Assembly: GCA_036381215.1 (NCBI GenBank)
Contig: DASVDF010000097.1
Coordinates: forward strand, 16,645-80,644
Origin: IDS-8 sp036381215
Lineage (GTDB): Bacteria > Pseudomonadota > Gammaproteobacteria > Steroidobacterales > Woeseiaceae
DNA: 64,000 bases
Direction: 5' to 3'
Shown: piece after piece, positions 1-8,872 of the stretch
Position numbering within the stretch: position 1 is the stretch's first letter
Layout: each line of letters opens with the position of its first letter
The notes under the pieces: generated by a model
Told to the model about the DNA's origin: nothing
Databases searched by the model: none
Seen by the model: only the letters and a program-made list of their open reading frames with translations
Translations under genes and position numbers: made by a program

Positions 1-1
1 A

Positions 2-862
2 GACGAGACGCGCGCTCTCACCGCGGACCGGCTGCCCGACGCCTTTCCCGCCGCTGAGCTCGTGGTCCCGCGCGCCGTGACGTTCGAGGCACAGGACGGC
101 GTGACCGTGCACGGCCAGCTGTTCCGCACCGACGACGACACGCGAAAGAAGCCCGGCATCGTGTTCCTGCACGGTGGCCCGCCGCGGCAGAATCTGCTCG
201 GCTGGCATTATTCGGACTATTACGCCAACAGCTACGCGATGAACCAGTATCTCGCCAATCAGGGATTCGTCGTGCTGTCGGTGAACTATCGCCTCGGTAT
301 CGGCTACGGGCACGAATTCAACAACCCGCCGCACTGGGGGCCCACCGGAGCGTCCGAATACGCCGACGTCGTCGCGGGCGGCCGTTTCCTGCAGCGGCTC
401 GAGGGCGTCGACCCGGAGCGCATCGGTTTGTGGGGCGGCTCCTACGGCGGTTACCTGACGGCGCTCGGCCTTGCGCGCGACCCGGAGCTGTTCAAGGCGG
501 GCGTGGACCTGCACGGCGTCCACGACTGGTCGGTGCTGCTGGCCGGCTGGTTCGGCGAGCCCGGCTCCCGTTACGAGACAGGGGATTTCGATAAAGCCAT
601 CGAGGTGGCGTGGCAATCGTCCCCGGATGCGGACGTCGACAACTGGCGCGGGCCCGTGCTGCTGATCCAGGGCGACGACGATCGCAACGTGCGCTTCTAC
701 CAGACCGTCGACCTGGCGCAGCGGCTGCGCAAGCGCGGCGTGCCGTTCGAGGTGCTGGTGCTGCCGAACGAGATCCACGATTTCCTGCGGTACGCCTCTT
801 GGCTCCAGGCAAACACGGCGACGGCGGAGTTCCTTGCCAGGCATTTGCTCGCTCGGGAATGA
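2..862 (+). CDS. S9-family serine peptidase, C-terminal part (5' truncated by window)
   Basis: The reading frame is open from base 2, so the gene starts outside the window; the GTG at 62 is only an internal codon. What remains is the alpha/beta-hydrolase catalytic domain of a prolyl oligopeptidase / dipeptidyl aminopeptidase type enzyme. The nucleophile elbow GGSYGG lies around 434-451, the acidic residue is in GDDDRNV (about 671-691) and the histidine in EIHDF (about 769-783), in the order expected for Ser-Asp-His. Family members cleave small peptides, often after export, but the N-terminal propeller and any signal peptide cannot be seen here. The next gene is 64 bases downstream on the same strand and has its own ribosome binding site. 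Confidence 0.85.
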   Translation, partial: DETRALTADRLPDAFPAAELVVPRAVTFEAQDGVTVHGQLFRTDDDTRKKPGIVFLHGGPPRQNLLGWHYSDYYANSYAMNQYLANQGFVVLSVNYRLGIGYGHEFNNPPHWGPTGASEYADVVAGGRFLQRLEGVDPERIGLWGGSYGGYLTALGLARDPELFKAGVDLHGVHDWSVLLAGWFGEPGSRYETGDFDKAIEVAWQSSPDADVDNWRGPVLLIQGDDDRNVRFYQTVDLAQRLRKRGVPFEVLVLPNEIHDFLRYASWLQANTATAEFLARHLLARE

Positions 863-926
863 GCCAGAGACGCGCGCGTGAATCTCCAATAGAATTCGCA
901 CGCTGCTCGGTCCCGGGGGGGAAGGG

Positions 927-2384
927 ATGCACGCCAACAACACCGCCATCATTGGCACGTTCCTGGCCTACATGGCCGTGGTGCTGCTGCTCGGATTTCT
1001 CGCCTGGCGCCGCACGACGACCCTCAAGGATTACATCCTGGGCGGCCGCAGCCTGAATGCGTGGGTGACGGCGCTTTCGGCGCAGGCGTCCGACATGAGC
1101 GGCTGGCTGCTCATGGGCCTGCCGGGGCTCGCCTACGCGGCGGGGCTCGAAGCCGGCTGGATGGTGCTGGGCTTGCTGGTCGGCACCTGGCTCAACTGGA
1201 AGCTGGTCGCGGGCCGCCTGCGCCAGCGGACGGAGGCGCTCGACGATTCACTGACCCTGCCGGACTACTTCGAGCGCCGCTTTGGTGACAAGAGCCGCCT
1301 GCTGCGCCTCCTCGCGGGCGTGTTCATCCTCGTGTTCTTCGTGCTGTACACGAGCTCCGGCTTCGTCGCCGCCGGCAAGCTGTTCGAGGCCCTGTTCGGC
1401 ATCGATTACGCCTGGGCTGTGTTCTGGGGCGCCCTCTCCGTGCTGGTCTATACGTTCTTCGGCGGCTTCCTCGCGGTGAGCTGGGCGGACGTGCTGCAGG
1501 GCAGCCTGATGTTCGTCGCTCTCCTGCTCGTGGGTGCGCTCGGCTGGTTGGCACTCGGTGGACCGGGCGGGATCGCGGACACGTTGAACGCAGTGAATCC
1601 CGACCTGCTGGATCCCTTCGTCGATGCCGGGACCGGGCAGGCGCTCGGCGCCATCGGCATCGTCTCGCTCGTCGGCTGGGGTCTCGGTTATTTCGGCCAG
1701 CCGCACATCCTCGCGCGGTTCATGGCGGCGAACGAGGCCGGCAGCATCCCGCTGGCGCGCCGCATCGCGATCACGTGGCAGACGGTGGTGCTCCTGGCAG
1801 CGGTCGTGGTCGGGCTCACCGGCATCGCCGTGCTCGATCGGCCGCTGCAGGGCGCCGACGTGGAGAAGGTGTTCATCTTCATGGCGGTGGACCGCTTTCC
1901 GGCGGTGATCGCGGGCGTGTGCCTGTCCGGGATCCTCGCGGCGGTGATGAGCACGGCGGCGGCGCAATTGCTCGTTGCGTCGAGCGCCTTCGCGGAGGAT
2001 TTCTACAAGGGCGTTCTCCGCAAGACGGCGGGGCGCGGCGAGCTTTTGTGGGCGGGCCGGCTCGCCGTGCTCGCGGTCTCGGTGCTCGCGTTCCTGCTGG
2101 GCCTCGATCCCGACAGCCGCGTGCTCGCGCTGGTCGCGTGGGCATGGGCCGGCTTCGGCGCGACCTTCGGCCCCGCCGTGCTGCTGTCCCTCTACTGGGA
2201 CGGCATGACGCGCAACGGCGCGCTGGCGGGCATGCTGGTCGGCGGCATCACCGTGATCGTGTGGCCGCTGCTGCGCGACGCGGGTGGCATCTTCGCGCTG
2301 TACGAGCTCGTGCCCGGCTTCGTGCTGTCGGTCATCGCGATCGTCGTCGCCAGCCGGCTGCAGGGGCGCACGGCCGAATCGTAA
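927..2384 (+). CDS. putP: Sodium/proline symporter, PutP type
   Basis: A 485-residue inner-membrane protein of the sodium:solute symporter family, with about 13 hydrophobic segments along its length. The N-terminal portion reads as PutP: the first helix, the DYILGGRSL loop, the SAQASDMSGW stretch and the LPDYFERRFGD loop match the proline symporter subgroup. It should import proline with sodium. The ATG at 927 follows a purine-rich GGGAAGGG, which supports this start. It stands alone: no putA or regulator is adjacent. The proline assignment rests on subgroup resemblance; another small amino acid substrate is possible. Confidence 0.85.
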   Translation: MHANNTAIIGTFLAYMAVVLLLGFLAWRRTTTLKDYILGGRSLNAWVTALSAQASDMSGWLLMGLPGLAYAAGLEAGWMVLGLLVGTWLNWKLVAGRLRQRTEALDDSLTLPDYFERRFGDKSRLLRLLAGVFILVFFVLYTSSGFVAAGKLFEALFGIDYAWAVFWGALSVLVYTFFGGFLAVSWADVLQGSLMFVALLLVGALGWLALGGPGGIADTLNAVNPDLLDPFVDAGTGQALGAIGIVSLVGWGLGYFGQPHILARFMAANEAGSIPLARRIAITWQTVVLLAAVVVGLTGIAVLDRPLQGADVEKVFIFMAVDRFPAVIAGVCLSGILAAVMSTAAAQLLVASSAFAEDFYKGVLRKTAGRGELLWAGRLAVLAVSVLAFLLGLDPDSRVLALVAWAWAGFGATFGPAVLLSLYWDGMTRNGALAGMLVGGITVIVWPLLRDAGGIFALYELVPGFVLSVIAIVVASRLQGRTAES

Positions 2385-2410
2385 GGGAACGGCGCGGCGG
2401 AGAAGGCGCG

Positions 2411-2625
2411 CTAGACGTCCCCGCAGAGAAGCCGGACGCCTGTTTCCGCAATCGCCGCGAGTGACGCGCGTGGCTCGCTGGCGCGTGCCCGGATCGCCAG
2501 CGTGTGCAGCACGGCGGACGCCATCCTGGCGAGCTCCGCCGGGTCGGCGTCGCGGCGGACCTCGCCGCGGGTCCGGGCATGCCGGAAGCGTGCTTCGAGA
2601 ACGCCGTCGGTCGTCCACGCGCGCG
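2411..2625 (-). pseudogene. TetR-family regulator, C-terminal remnant
   Basis: Read leftwards from about 2625, one frame gives roughly 70 residues ending at a TAG at 2411-2413. The text (for example DADPAELARMASAVLHTLAI followed by RARASEPRASL) is typical of the C-terminal ligand-binding part of TetR regulators. No helix-turn-helix N-terminus and no start codon exist. The homology stops at about 2626, exactly where the gst remnant on the other strand also begins. The simplest reading is a divergent tetR/gst pair that lost its shared promoter region and both 5' ends in one deletion. Confidence 0.6.
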
Positions 2626-2628
2626 TTT

Positions 2629-3099
2629 TTCAGCGACGACGGGACGATTCTGACCGAGAACTCAGCCGTGCTGTAGTACGTGGCCGAGCGCTTCCCCGCA
2701 ACGAATCTCGTGCCCGCCGACGCGGCCGGGCGGATGGGGCTGGTACGGTGGCTCGGCTTCATCTCGACCGAGTTGCACAAGGCCGTTTTCGGTCCGATCC
2801 TCGACACGAAAGCGCCGGAGGCGGTGAAGTCCTGGGCGCGCGACAAGGCAGCGCTGCGACTGGGCCTTGTGGACAAGCACCTCCGTACGCATGAATTCCT
2901 CCTCGATCGTTTCACCGTCGCTGACGGTTATTTGGCGACCGTCTTGAACTGGGCGCCTGCGTGCGACGTCGATCTCGGCGCATGGCCTGCCGTCGACGAG
3001 TACCACGCTCGCGTGCTGGCGCGTCCTGCGGTGGCGAAAGCCGTCAGCGAAGAGCGGCAGCTCTATAAAGAGCAGCAGGCCCGCGCCGCCGCCCGATGA
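2629..3099 (+). pseudogene. Glutathione S-transferase remnant, 5' deleted and with an amber stop
   Basis: The frame from 2629 reads FSDDGTILTENSAVL, then TAG at 2674-2676, then YVAERFPATNLVP and a normal GST C-terminal helical domain to 3099. In intact GSTs the position of the TAG is usually a glutamine (AVLQYVA), so a CAG to TAG change is the likely cause. The first 45-50 residues of the thioredoxin-like domain, with the glutathione-site residues, are absent. A 139-codon open frame from 2680 remains but would encode only a partial protein, so it is called a pseudogene. Confidence 0.75.
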
Positions 3100-3109
3100 C
3101 CGTGCGCGC

Positions 3110-3430
3110 TTACGACAGGACGACGGCGGTGCCGCTGGCCGACACCATGAGCATGCTGTTGCCGGTGCCCAGCACCTCGTAATCGAGGTCGACGCCCACC
3201 ACCGCGTTCGCGCCCGCCTCCTTCGCCCGCTCCTCGAGCTCGGCGAGCGCGATGTCGCGCGCCCGCTGGAGCTCGGCCTCGTACGCGGCCGAGCGTCCGC
3301 CCACGAGGTCGCGAATGCCGGCGAACAGGTCCTTGAAGATATTGGCGCCGAGAATGGCCTCGCCGGCGACCACGCCGCAGTACTTCGTCACTTGCCGGCC
3401 TTCGACCGTGGACGTGGTGGTGATCAGCAC
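3110..3430 (-). CDS. YbjQ-family (UPF0145) protein
   Basis: A 106-residue protein starting at a GTG (3428-3430) preceded by a GGAGG-type site; the frame is open far upstream but that extension is not protein-like. The sequence (VLITTTSTVEG at the start, then a GEAILGANIF segment and an ANAVVGVDLDYE motif) matches the UPF0145/YbjQ family, usual length 103-107 residues. Family members form small pentamer-like assemblies and have been labelled putative heavy-metal-binding proteins, but their function is not established. It is 47 bases downstream of the PD40 protein gene on the same strand and may be cotranscribed with it. Confidence 0.85.
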   Translation of the reverse strand: MLITTTSTVEGRQVTKYCGVVAGEAILGANIFKDLFAGIRDLVGGRSAAYEAELQRARDIALAELEERAKEAGANAVVGVDLDYEVLGTGNSMLMVSASGTAVVLS

Positions 3431-3477
3431 CGGTGCCTCCTCGAATGCTCGCGTGGATTTCGCAACGAAAGGGAATG

Positions 3478-4515
3478 CTAATACGAAACGCCGGCGAATT
3501 CGGCCTCTGCCGGGATCCGGCTGGCGCGCGCAGCGCTGCCGTCGCCGGCAGTCGCGGCCAGCGATGCCTCGCGCAACTCGGCCATCCTCTCGCGCCCCAG
3601 CCGAACCGACCAGATGTTGTACTTGCCGTTGTTCCAGTCCGCGCTCACGCCGGGCACGCGGCGTACGCTGCTGAAATAAAGGGTGCCGGGAACCGGTGCA
3701 AGACGGGACTCGGCATCGGAACCCGGTGCACTCACCGAGCCGCCGATCAGCACCGGCCTGCCCCAGGCGCCATCCGGTTGCCGGAACACGATGAAGAGAT
3801 CCATGTCCTGCGCCGCGGCCGAGCGGCTGCCGCCGGAACCGAAGACCAGGAAGGATTCGCCCGGCGCGACCGCCGGGTCGACGTCGCTGCTGCTGCCGTC
3901 GCTGAATGGCAGGGGTTCGGGCTCTCCGTACGCGCCGTTCGACCAGGCGGCGCGAAACAGGCGAAAGCGGCCGGTCTCCGCATCGGGACGCATGAAATAG
4001 AGGGCACCGTTCGACGCGATGGCCGGCGCGAAGGTCGCGCCGCCGGCGTTGATGGTGTCGGGCAGCCGTCCCGGCGCGCTCCAGCCTTCGGCCGTTCTTT
4101 CCATGCGCCACAGGGCGCCGCCGCCCCCGGGCCACGTGCGCCCGTTGAAGGTGCCGTCGATCATGGCGCCGCCGGCATGCTCGGGGCGGTTCGAGACGAA
4201 GATCAGGTGCGATCCGTCCGGCGCGATGGCCGGTTCCATGTCGCCCCAGGTACCCGAAAAAGGCGCCACCTCCGGCTTCTTCCATGCGCCGTCCACGAGG
4301 CGGGAAACGCAGATGACCGGGAGGGGGCCGTCGAGGCTGCTGCTGCGACCGAAATACACGGTGTCACCGTCGGGGAGGAAGGCGGGCGCCGCATCGTGCA
4401 ATGTCCCGCTGATCAAGCCGGGTTGCCAGACGTGAGGCTCGGTGGCATCGCGAACGCCGGCGGCGAGTACGGTCGCCGGCGCGAGCGCCGACAGCACCAG
4501 GGCAGGAAGATTCAT
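3478..4515 (-). CDS. Exported PD40 beta-propeller repeat protein
   Basis: 345 residues from the ATG at 4513-4515, chosen because it is followed by a signal peptide (MNLPALVLSALAPATVLAAG) and preceded by AAGGA six bases upstream; an upstream in-frame ATG at 4620 adds no recognisable sequence. The mature part contains repeated blades of the TolB/WD40-like PD40 type, such as APAFLPDGDTVYF, EPAIAPDGSHLIFVSNR, DPAVAPGESFLVF and ESRLAPVPGTLYFSS. Such propellers bind proteins or ligands in the periplasm; no enzyme motif is evident. It precedes the YbjQ-family gene on the same strand. Confidence 0.75.
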   Translation of the reverse strand: MNLPALVLSALAPATVLAAGVRDATEPHVWQPGLISGTLHDAAPAFLPDGDTVYFGRSSSLDGPLPVICVSRLVDGAWKKPEVAPFSGTWGDMEPAIAPDGSHLIFVSNRPEHAGGAMIDGTFNGRTWPGGGGALWRMERTAEGWSAPGRLPDTINAGGATFAPAIASNGALYFMRPDAETGRFRLFRAAWSNGAYGEPEPLPFSDGSSSDVDPAVAPGESFLVFGSGGSRSAAAQDMDLFIVFRQPDGAWGRPVLIGGSVSAPGSDAESRLAPVPGTLYFSSVRRVPGVSADWNNGKYNIWSVRLGRERMAELREASLAATAGDGSAARASRIPAEAEFAGVSY

Positions 4516-4632
4516 GTGCGTCCTTTGTTCTTGCTTGTTGTGGAGCGGCAAGAGACACGGTGAGGGCAGCAGGGTTCCCCGGTCGGGTAAACTGCCGGCC
4601 TCGAAAGCCAGAGCGAACAAGGGGGGAGTGCG

Positions 4633-6234
4633 ATGCAGCGGATGCGGGCAGGCGGTACGAGCTCAGGGTTTCGGACAGGGAGCGTCTCCCGCCTGTTCGC
4701 GATGCTGGTCTTTGTTCCTGCGGCCGCGGTCGCGGCCGCAGCGCCGCCGGATCTCGACCGCTGGGTCGCGCGCGCGATGCGCACGTTCGAGGTGCCGGGT
4801 CTCGCGGTCGCCATCGTCAAGGACGGCGAAACGGTCGTGACGAAAGGCTACGGGGTGCGCCGCCTCGGCGAGCCCGAACCTGTGGACGAGCACACGCTGT
4901 TCGGCATCGCCTCGAACACGAAAGCCTTCACCGCCACCGCGCTCGGGTTGCTGGTCGAGGAGGGCAAGCTCGAATGGGATGGCCGGGTCGTCGACTACCT
5001 GCCGTGGTTCCAGATGTGGGACCCGTGGGTGACGCGCGAGATCACGGTGCGCGACCTCCTGGTGCACAGGAGCGGCCTCGGGCTCGGCGCCGGCGACCTG
5101 CTGTGGTGGCCGCCCTCGGACTACGACCGCCACGAGATTGCGTGCCGGCTGCGCTACATCGAGCCGAAGACCAGCTTCCGCAGCGCGTATGCCTACGACA
5201 ATGTGCTGTACCTCGTTGCCGGCGAGGTCATCGAAGCCGTCAGCGGGCTCACCTGGGAAGAATTCGTCGAATCGCGCATCCTGGACGTGGTCGGGATGAG
5301 CGACAGCAACGTCATGCACTCGGGTGCTGCCCGCTCCGGCAACGTGGCGGCGACTCACGCACCCGTCGACGGCGAAGTCCGTCCCATCGCCGCGTTCACG
5401 GGCGACGCCACCAACCCCGCAGGCGGCATCAATTCTTCGGCGACCGACATGGCCAAGTGGCTCACCGTCCAGCTCGCCGCCGGCAAGCTGCCGGACGGCT
5501 CGCGCTTGTTTTCCGCAGCCACCGCCCGCGAGCTCACGACCGTGGTGACGCCGATACCGATCAGCGAGCCGGAACCGGAGCTCGCGCCGCTCGCGACGGA
5601 CTTCCTCGGTTACGGGCTCGGCTTCGGTCTGAGCGAATATCGCGGGCGGAAGCTCGTGCAGCACACGGGAGGGCTGCCCGGCTACGTGTCGAAAGTGGCG
5701 ATGCTGCCGGAGCTCGGCGTGGGCGTCGCCGTGCTCACGAACCAGGAATCCCGCGCCGCGTACGACAGCATCGTCTATCACGTGCTGGACTTCTACCTGG
5801 ACGCGCCGGAGAAGGATTGGATCGCGGCTTACGAGGCGGTGACCCGGCGCCAGCAGGAGAACTACGCGAACGCGCTCGACGAATCGCGTGCCGCCCGCGA
5901 CACGTCTTCAAAGCCGTCGCTGTCGCTCGCGGACTATGCCGGCGTGTACACGGACGCCTGGTACGGAGACATCGTGATCAAGCCCGCCGACGGCCAACTC
6001 TCGATCGCGTTCTCGCACACGCCGCTCCTGCACGGCACCCTGGAGCACTGGCAGCACGACACGTTCATTGCGCGCTGGGACGAGCGCGAGCTGCGGGCGG
6101 ACGCGTTCATCACGTTCGCGCTCAATCCGGACGGCAGCATCCATCACGCCACGATGCAGCCGGTCTCTCCCGCGACCGATTTCAGCTACGACTTCGCGGA
6201 CCTGTGGCTCGAGCCGGCGGCTCGCGCTGAATGA
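4633..6234 (+). CDS. Exported serine hydrolase, beta-lactamase / PBP fold
   Basis: 533 residues with an N-terminal signal peptide (about 18-36). The class C beta-lactamase-like domain carries the three expected motifs: SxxK as SNTK at 94-97, YxN as YDN at 188-190, and HTGG at 344-347. After about residue 420 comes a second domain with ADYAGVYTDAWYG and later beta-rich sequence, the DUF3471-type tail common in this family. Members include esterases, D-aminopeptidases and lactamase-like enzymes; true beta-lactamase activity cannot be assumed. It is divergent from the PD40 gene, with a GGGGAG site before the ATG at 4633. Confidence 0.85.
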   Translation: MQRMRAGGTSSGFRTGSVSRLFAMLVFVPAAAVAAAAPPDLDRWVARAMRTFEVPGLAVAIVKDGETVVTKGYGVRRLGEPEPVDEHTLFGIASNTKAFTATALGLLVEEGKLEWDGRVVDYLPWFQMWDPWVTREITVRDLLVHRSGLGLGAGDLLWWPPSDYDRHEIACRLRYIEPKTSFRSAYAYDNVLYLVAGEVIEAVSGLTWEEFVESRILDVVGMSDSNVMHSGAARSGNVAATHAPVDGEVRPIAAFTGDATNPAGGINSSATDMAKWLTVQLAAGKLPDGSRLFSAATARELTTVVTPIPISEPEPELAPLATDFLGYGLGFGLSEYRGRKLVQHTGGLPGYVSKVAMLPELGVGVAVLTNQESRAAYDSIVYHVLDFYLDAPEKDWIAAYEAVTRRQQENYANALDESRAARDTSSKPSLSLADYAGVYTDAWYGDIVIKPADGQLSIAFSHTPLLHGTLEHWQHDTFIARWDERELRADAFITFALNPDGSIHHATMQPVSPATDFSYDFADLWLEPAARAE

Positions 6235-6415
6235 CGATTCTTACTACCCGGTGAGAATGGAGTCGCGCGCGCAGCAGGCTTCAGTCTGCGCCGGACCCGC
6301 GCGCCGCCCTGGCGCTTCGCTCGCGGTGCCGCGCGGGCTTCCATTTCGCGAAACGGTCGGGCAGCGTGCGGCGGGAGGCGCGGAGACCACGCACCGCAAT
6401 CGCGAGAGCGCGCTC

Positions 6416-6585
6416 GCCCCTGCGTGTCCACCGCAAACCGTATTGTGAGCGAACTGGAGCAGGATGGCTCGCGACCAGCCGAGCAACACGAGGCGCTCCG
6501 CGTTGATGCGGTGCGAGATCGTGAACGCGGGGGCTGCGCGGTGTCCGTGGCGCAGGTAACCGGGAGAGGACGCAGGAATTTCCAT
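6416..6585 (-). pseudogene. MpaB / DUF2236 oxygenase N-terminal remnant
   Basis: The 517 bases between the hydrolase and phospholipase genes hold no intact gene. On the minus strand a frame from 6585 reads FTISHRINAERLVLLGWSRA followed by ILLQFAH, close to the conserved start of DUF2236 (mycothiol-independent latex-clearing / MpaB-type) proteins, where FAH is normally followed by PLVAAGV. Here it continues as NTVCGGHAGASALSRLR and then loses resemblance in all three frames. I read it as a decayed gene fragment. The rest of 6235-6751 shows nothing I recognise. Confidence 0.4.
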
Positions 6586-6751
6586 ACAATGTCGGCAGCG
6601 GTACTGCGGTCAGGTCTTCAGACTGTGACCGCTGCCGTGGCGGCCGATTCCGCACGAGCACGACCCTCGGACCCGGCAGGAGTCGGGCTGTGGCTCCGGC
6701 GCTCCGTGGACCTTGCGGCGGACGGGGACGTAGCTCGCAGCGGGTAGACGG

Positions 6752-8293
6752 TTACCGACGGCCGTCGTGCCTGACCCGGGCCGCGAGATCGCGAGCTCCA
6801 CCGGCGAGGCGTGCGAACAGCCCCGCAGCGCGCTGCTCCGGATCCAGCAACTCGTTTTCCGCAAGTGCGCTCTCGTCCTCCGTGACCTCTTCCGGATCGA
6901 AGCGCCGCAAAGTCCGGCCATCGCTTTTCAGTTGCTCGATCGCGGCGAGCAATGAACCGCCCCTGGCTTCGAGGGTCCGGTCGAGCACCCCGGGCTCGAG
7001 GCCCAGGTGCTCGCACAGCAGGTCGTTCCGGATACTCCCGATCGTCGTCCGCAGCCGGTCGTCTGCGGAGCCGTCGCGTGCCGCTTCCAGCACCAGGTCG
7101 CATTCCGTATCGAACGACAGCGACCGGTTGTTGAGGTTCGACGAGCCCACCCGGAGCAGCACGTTGTCGATCACCATGATCTTCGCGTGCACGTAAATGG
7201 ACCTGCCGCCCGCGGTAACCGGGTAAAAGGCGCCGAAGCGACGGTGCGGATCGGCCTCCCACAGCATCCGGAACAGCCGGACCCGGGCGCCGTCCATCGC
7301 TTTCTGCTCGAGCCAGCCTTCCGCTTTCTCGGGTAGGATGAGCACGATCTCCGGTCCGTCCGGCTCCCGCAGCCGGGCGGCAAGGGCCTCGGCAAGTCCG
7401 CGCGAGGCGAAGTACTGGCTTTCGAGGTAAATCGTTCGCTGCGCGCTCGCGATGGCAGAGCGATAGAGCCGCTCGATTTCGGCCACGGCCTCATTGCCGT
7501 TGTGCTCCGGCAGGGTGCGGGCAATTCCCAGGTCGACGCGCTCGATGGTGGGAGTCAGTCCCTCCGGCCACTGAACGTGCGCCGGCGCCACGGGCTCCAG
7601 GCGCTCGCCGGTCGCCTGTCGCCACCGCTCGCGCGCGAGATCGCCGAGCGCGCGTGCCGCGTCTCCGTCGATAGCGGTCGTCGCATCGTGCCACGGCCCG
7701 TGCGGCTCGCCATTCGGCTCGAGGCGACGCGGGTCGTCGTCCCGATGCAGACGGGTGTCCCAGCGATCCGTCGTGATGTCGATGCCGCCGCAGAACGCCA
7801 GCGCATCGTCGATGACCACGATCTTCTGGTGGTGCGCGGCACCGGGGGGATGCATCCCATCCAGCTTGAAGTGCAGCCGCTTGCTCGTCGTCCAGTTGCT
7901 GACGAACAGCGGCATCATTCCGCGCCCGAGCGACTGCAGCACGCCGAGGTCCCACTTGAGCAGATGGATGTGCAAGTCCGGCCTGTTCTCCGTCAGCCAG
8001 GCGAGGAAATCTCCGAGCCGGTTCGGTCCCTCGAGTGTCTTGCGGTCAGGCTCCAGGCTTATGCGAACGTCGAAGTCCCAGCCGATGAGCATGATGCGAT
8101 GCCGGGCCTTCAGCATCGCGGCCTTGGCATGGCGGAAGTAATCGGCTGCGTCGACGATGAGGGCGTAGCGCTCGGCCGGCTCGATGCGCCAGCACGTCCG
8201 GCCCGCTGCGAGCACCTTTTGGACGTTATTCGTCACCTGCCTGGCCGGCCGATCTCCGTTTGCGGAACCGAGGTTGTGCAAGGTACATGCCAC
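6752..8293 (-). CDS. Phospholipase D / cardiolipin synthase-like protein
   Basis: 513 residues with two HKD motifs (HxKxxxxD): H155-K157-D162 within HHQKIVVIDD, and H369-K371-D376 within HAKIMVIDN, each followed by the usual GG or GSSNLNNRS stretch. These make one phosphodiesterase active site in the PLD superfamily. The N-terminal GRTCWRIEPAERYALIVDAA is characteristic of the bacterial PLD group that acts on phospholipids, rather than the Nuc endonucleases. No clear transmembrane segments are seen. The start is uncertain: ATG at 8293 is used, but a later GTG just before VLAAGRTCW is possible. Upstream on the same strand is the 153-residue hypothetical gene. Confidence 0.85.
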   Translation of the reverse strand: MACTLHNLGSANGDRPARQVTNNVQKVLAAGRTCWRIEPAERYALIVDAADYFRHAKAAMLKARHRIMLIGWDFDVRISLEPDRKTLEGPNRLGDFLAWLTENRPDLHIHLLKWDLGVLQSLGRGMMPLFVSNWTTSKRLHFKLDGMHPPGAAHHQKIVVIDDALAFCGGIDITTDRWDTRLHRDDDPRRLEPNGEPHGPWHDATTAIDGDAARALGDLARERWRQATGERLEPVAPAHVQWPEGLTPTIERVDLGIARTLPEHNGNEAVAEIERLYRSAIASAQRTIYLESQYFASRGLAEALAARLREPDGPEIVLILPEKAEGWLEQKAMDGARVRLFRMLWEADPHRRFGAFYPVTAGGRSIYVHAKIMVIDNVLLRVGSSNLNNRSLSFDTECDLVLEAARDGSADDRLRTTIGSIRNDLLCEHLGLEPGVLDRTLEARGGSLLAAIEQLKSDGRTLRRFDPEEVTEDESALAENELLDPEQRAAGLFARLAGGARDLAARVRHDGRR

Positions 8294-8329
8294 GACCCGG
8301 CGAAAAGCGGCAGGATTCGGGACTGCGGT

Positions 8330-8353
8330 GGGCGCAGCGCAGGCGCTGCGCCC
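8330..8353. repeat. GC-rich palindrome (REP-like hairpin)
   Basis: Two perfect 10-base arms, GGGCGCAGCG and CGCTGCGCCC, are separated by CAGG. The palindrome lies between two minus-strand genes and its edge overlaps the TAG stop (8353-8355) of the upstream one. It could act as a transcript-end hairpin, but there is no U-tract. It belongs to the same style of repeat as the GTAGGAGCGCGC palindromes elsewhere, with a different core. Confidence 0.7.
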
Positions 8354-8814
8354 TACGGGCTGTCAGCCCGCCCGCCGCCGCCGATGCGATTGCGCATTCC
8401 GTGCAGCGACTCGAGCGCCGCGTCGAGGCGTTCTTTCGCCTGCGCGGTCACGCCGCCTTTGCGGTACTCATCCACCAGGAACGTCTCGACCCGCGCTATC
8501 AGGGTGTCGAGGTCCGGCGTTCCCGCCGGTGTCGTGTCGGCCGCTCCCGTCTCGCGGGGCTCACGCTCCTCCACGGCGCCGAACAGGTTGATCCAGCGCT
8601 CGGTGCGCTGCGCGGCACGGAGGAGATCGTAGAACTCGCGGCCCGGGGTCCCGTCCTTGCCGATGACGCTGACGAGACCGGTGATCAGCGATACCGGCAC
8701 GAGGACGAGGTCGCGAAAACCGTCGACCACGAGCTTGCACTGGAACGCGAGCACGTCGCGTACGAGCGGCCAGCGCTCATTCTTCGTGCCAGCCTCAGTC
8801 GCTTCTGTTTCCAT
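8353..8814 (-). CDS. Conserved hypothetical protein
   Basis: 153 residues from the ATG at 8812-8814, chosen for the GGGAG site six bases upstream; an in-frame ATG at 8838 is less likely. The central part (WPLVRDVLAFQCKLVVDGFR then DLVLVPVSLITGLVSVI) has one amphipathic or membrane-dipping hydrophobic stretch. The C-terminal 50 residues are predicted helical (LDTLIARVETFLVDEYRKGG). I have seen this layout in uncharacterised proteobacterial proteins but cannot name a function. The stop codon TAG is part of the adjoining palindrome. Confidence 0.65.
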   Translation of the reverse strand: METEATEAGTKNERWPLVRDVLAFQCKLVVDGFRDLVLVPVSLITGLVSVIGKDGTPGREFYDLLRAAQRTERWINLFGAVEEREPRETGAADTTPAGTPDLDTLIARVETFLVDEYRKGGVTAQAKERLDAALESLHGMRNRIGGGGRADSP

Positions 8815-8872
8815 CACGGACTCCCGCGGCGGCCTCACTATAGCACCCGGCCGAGCGAGCCTTCGAGTGAGC

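Noticed and set aside
1248..2915. 555-codon open frame on the minus strand
   Set aside because: It lies opposite putP and the decayed tetR/gst region, is rich in R, A, E and H as antisense frames of GC-rich genes are, and has no recognisable domain.
3110..4285. 391-codon minus-strand frame ending in the YbjQ-family protein
   Set aside because: Its first part is an out-of-frame reading of the PD40 gene; only the last 106 codons, from a GTG with a ribosome binding site, match the YbjQ family.
4633..6234. Annotating the serine hydrolase as an AmpC resistance gene
   Set aside because: The motifs show the fold, but it is much longer, has a DUF3471 tail and lacks evidence for beta-lactam hydrolysis; the family is mostly esterases and peptidases.
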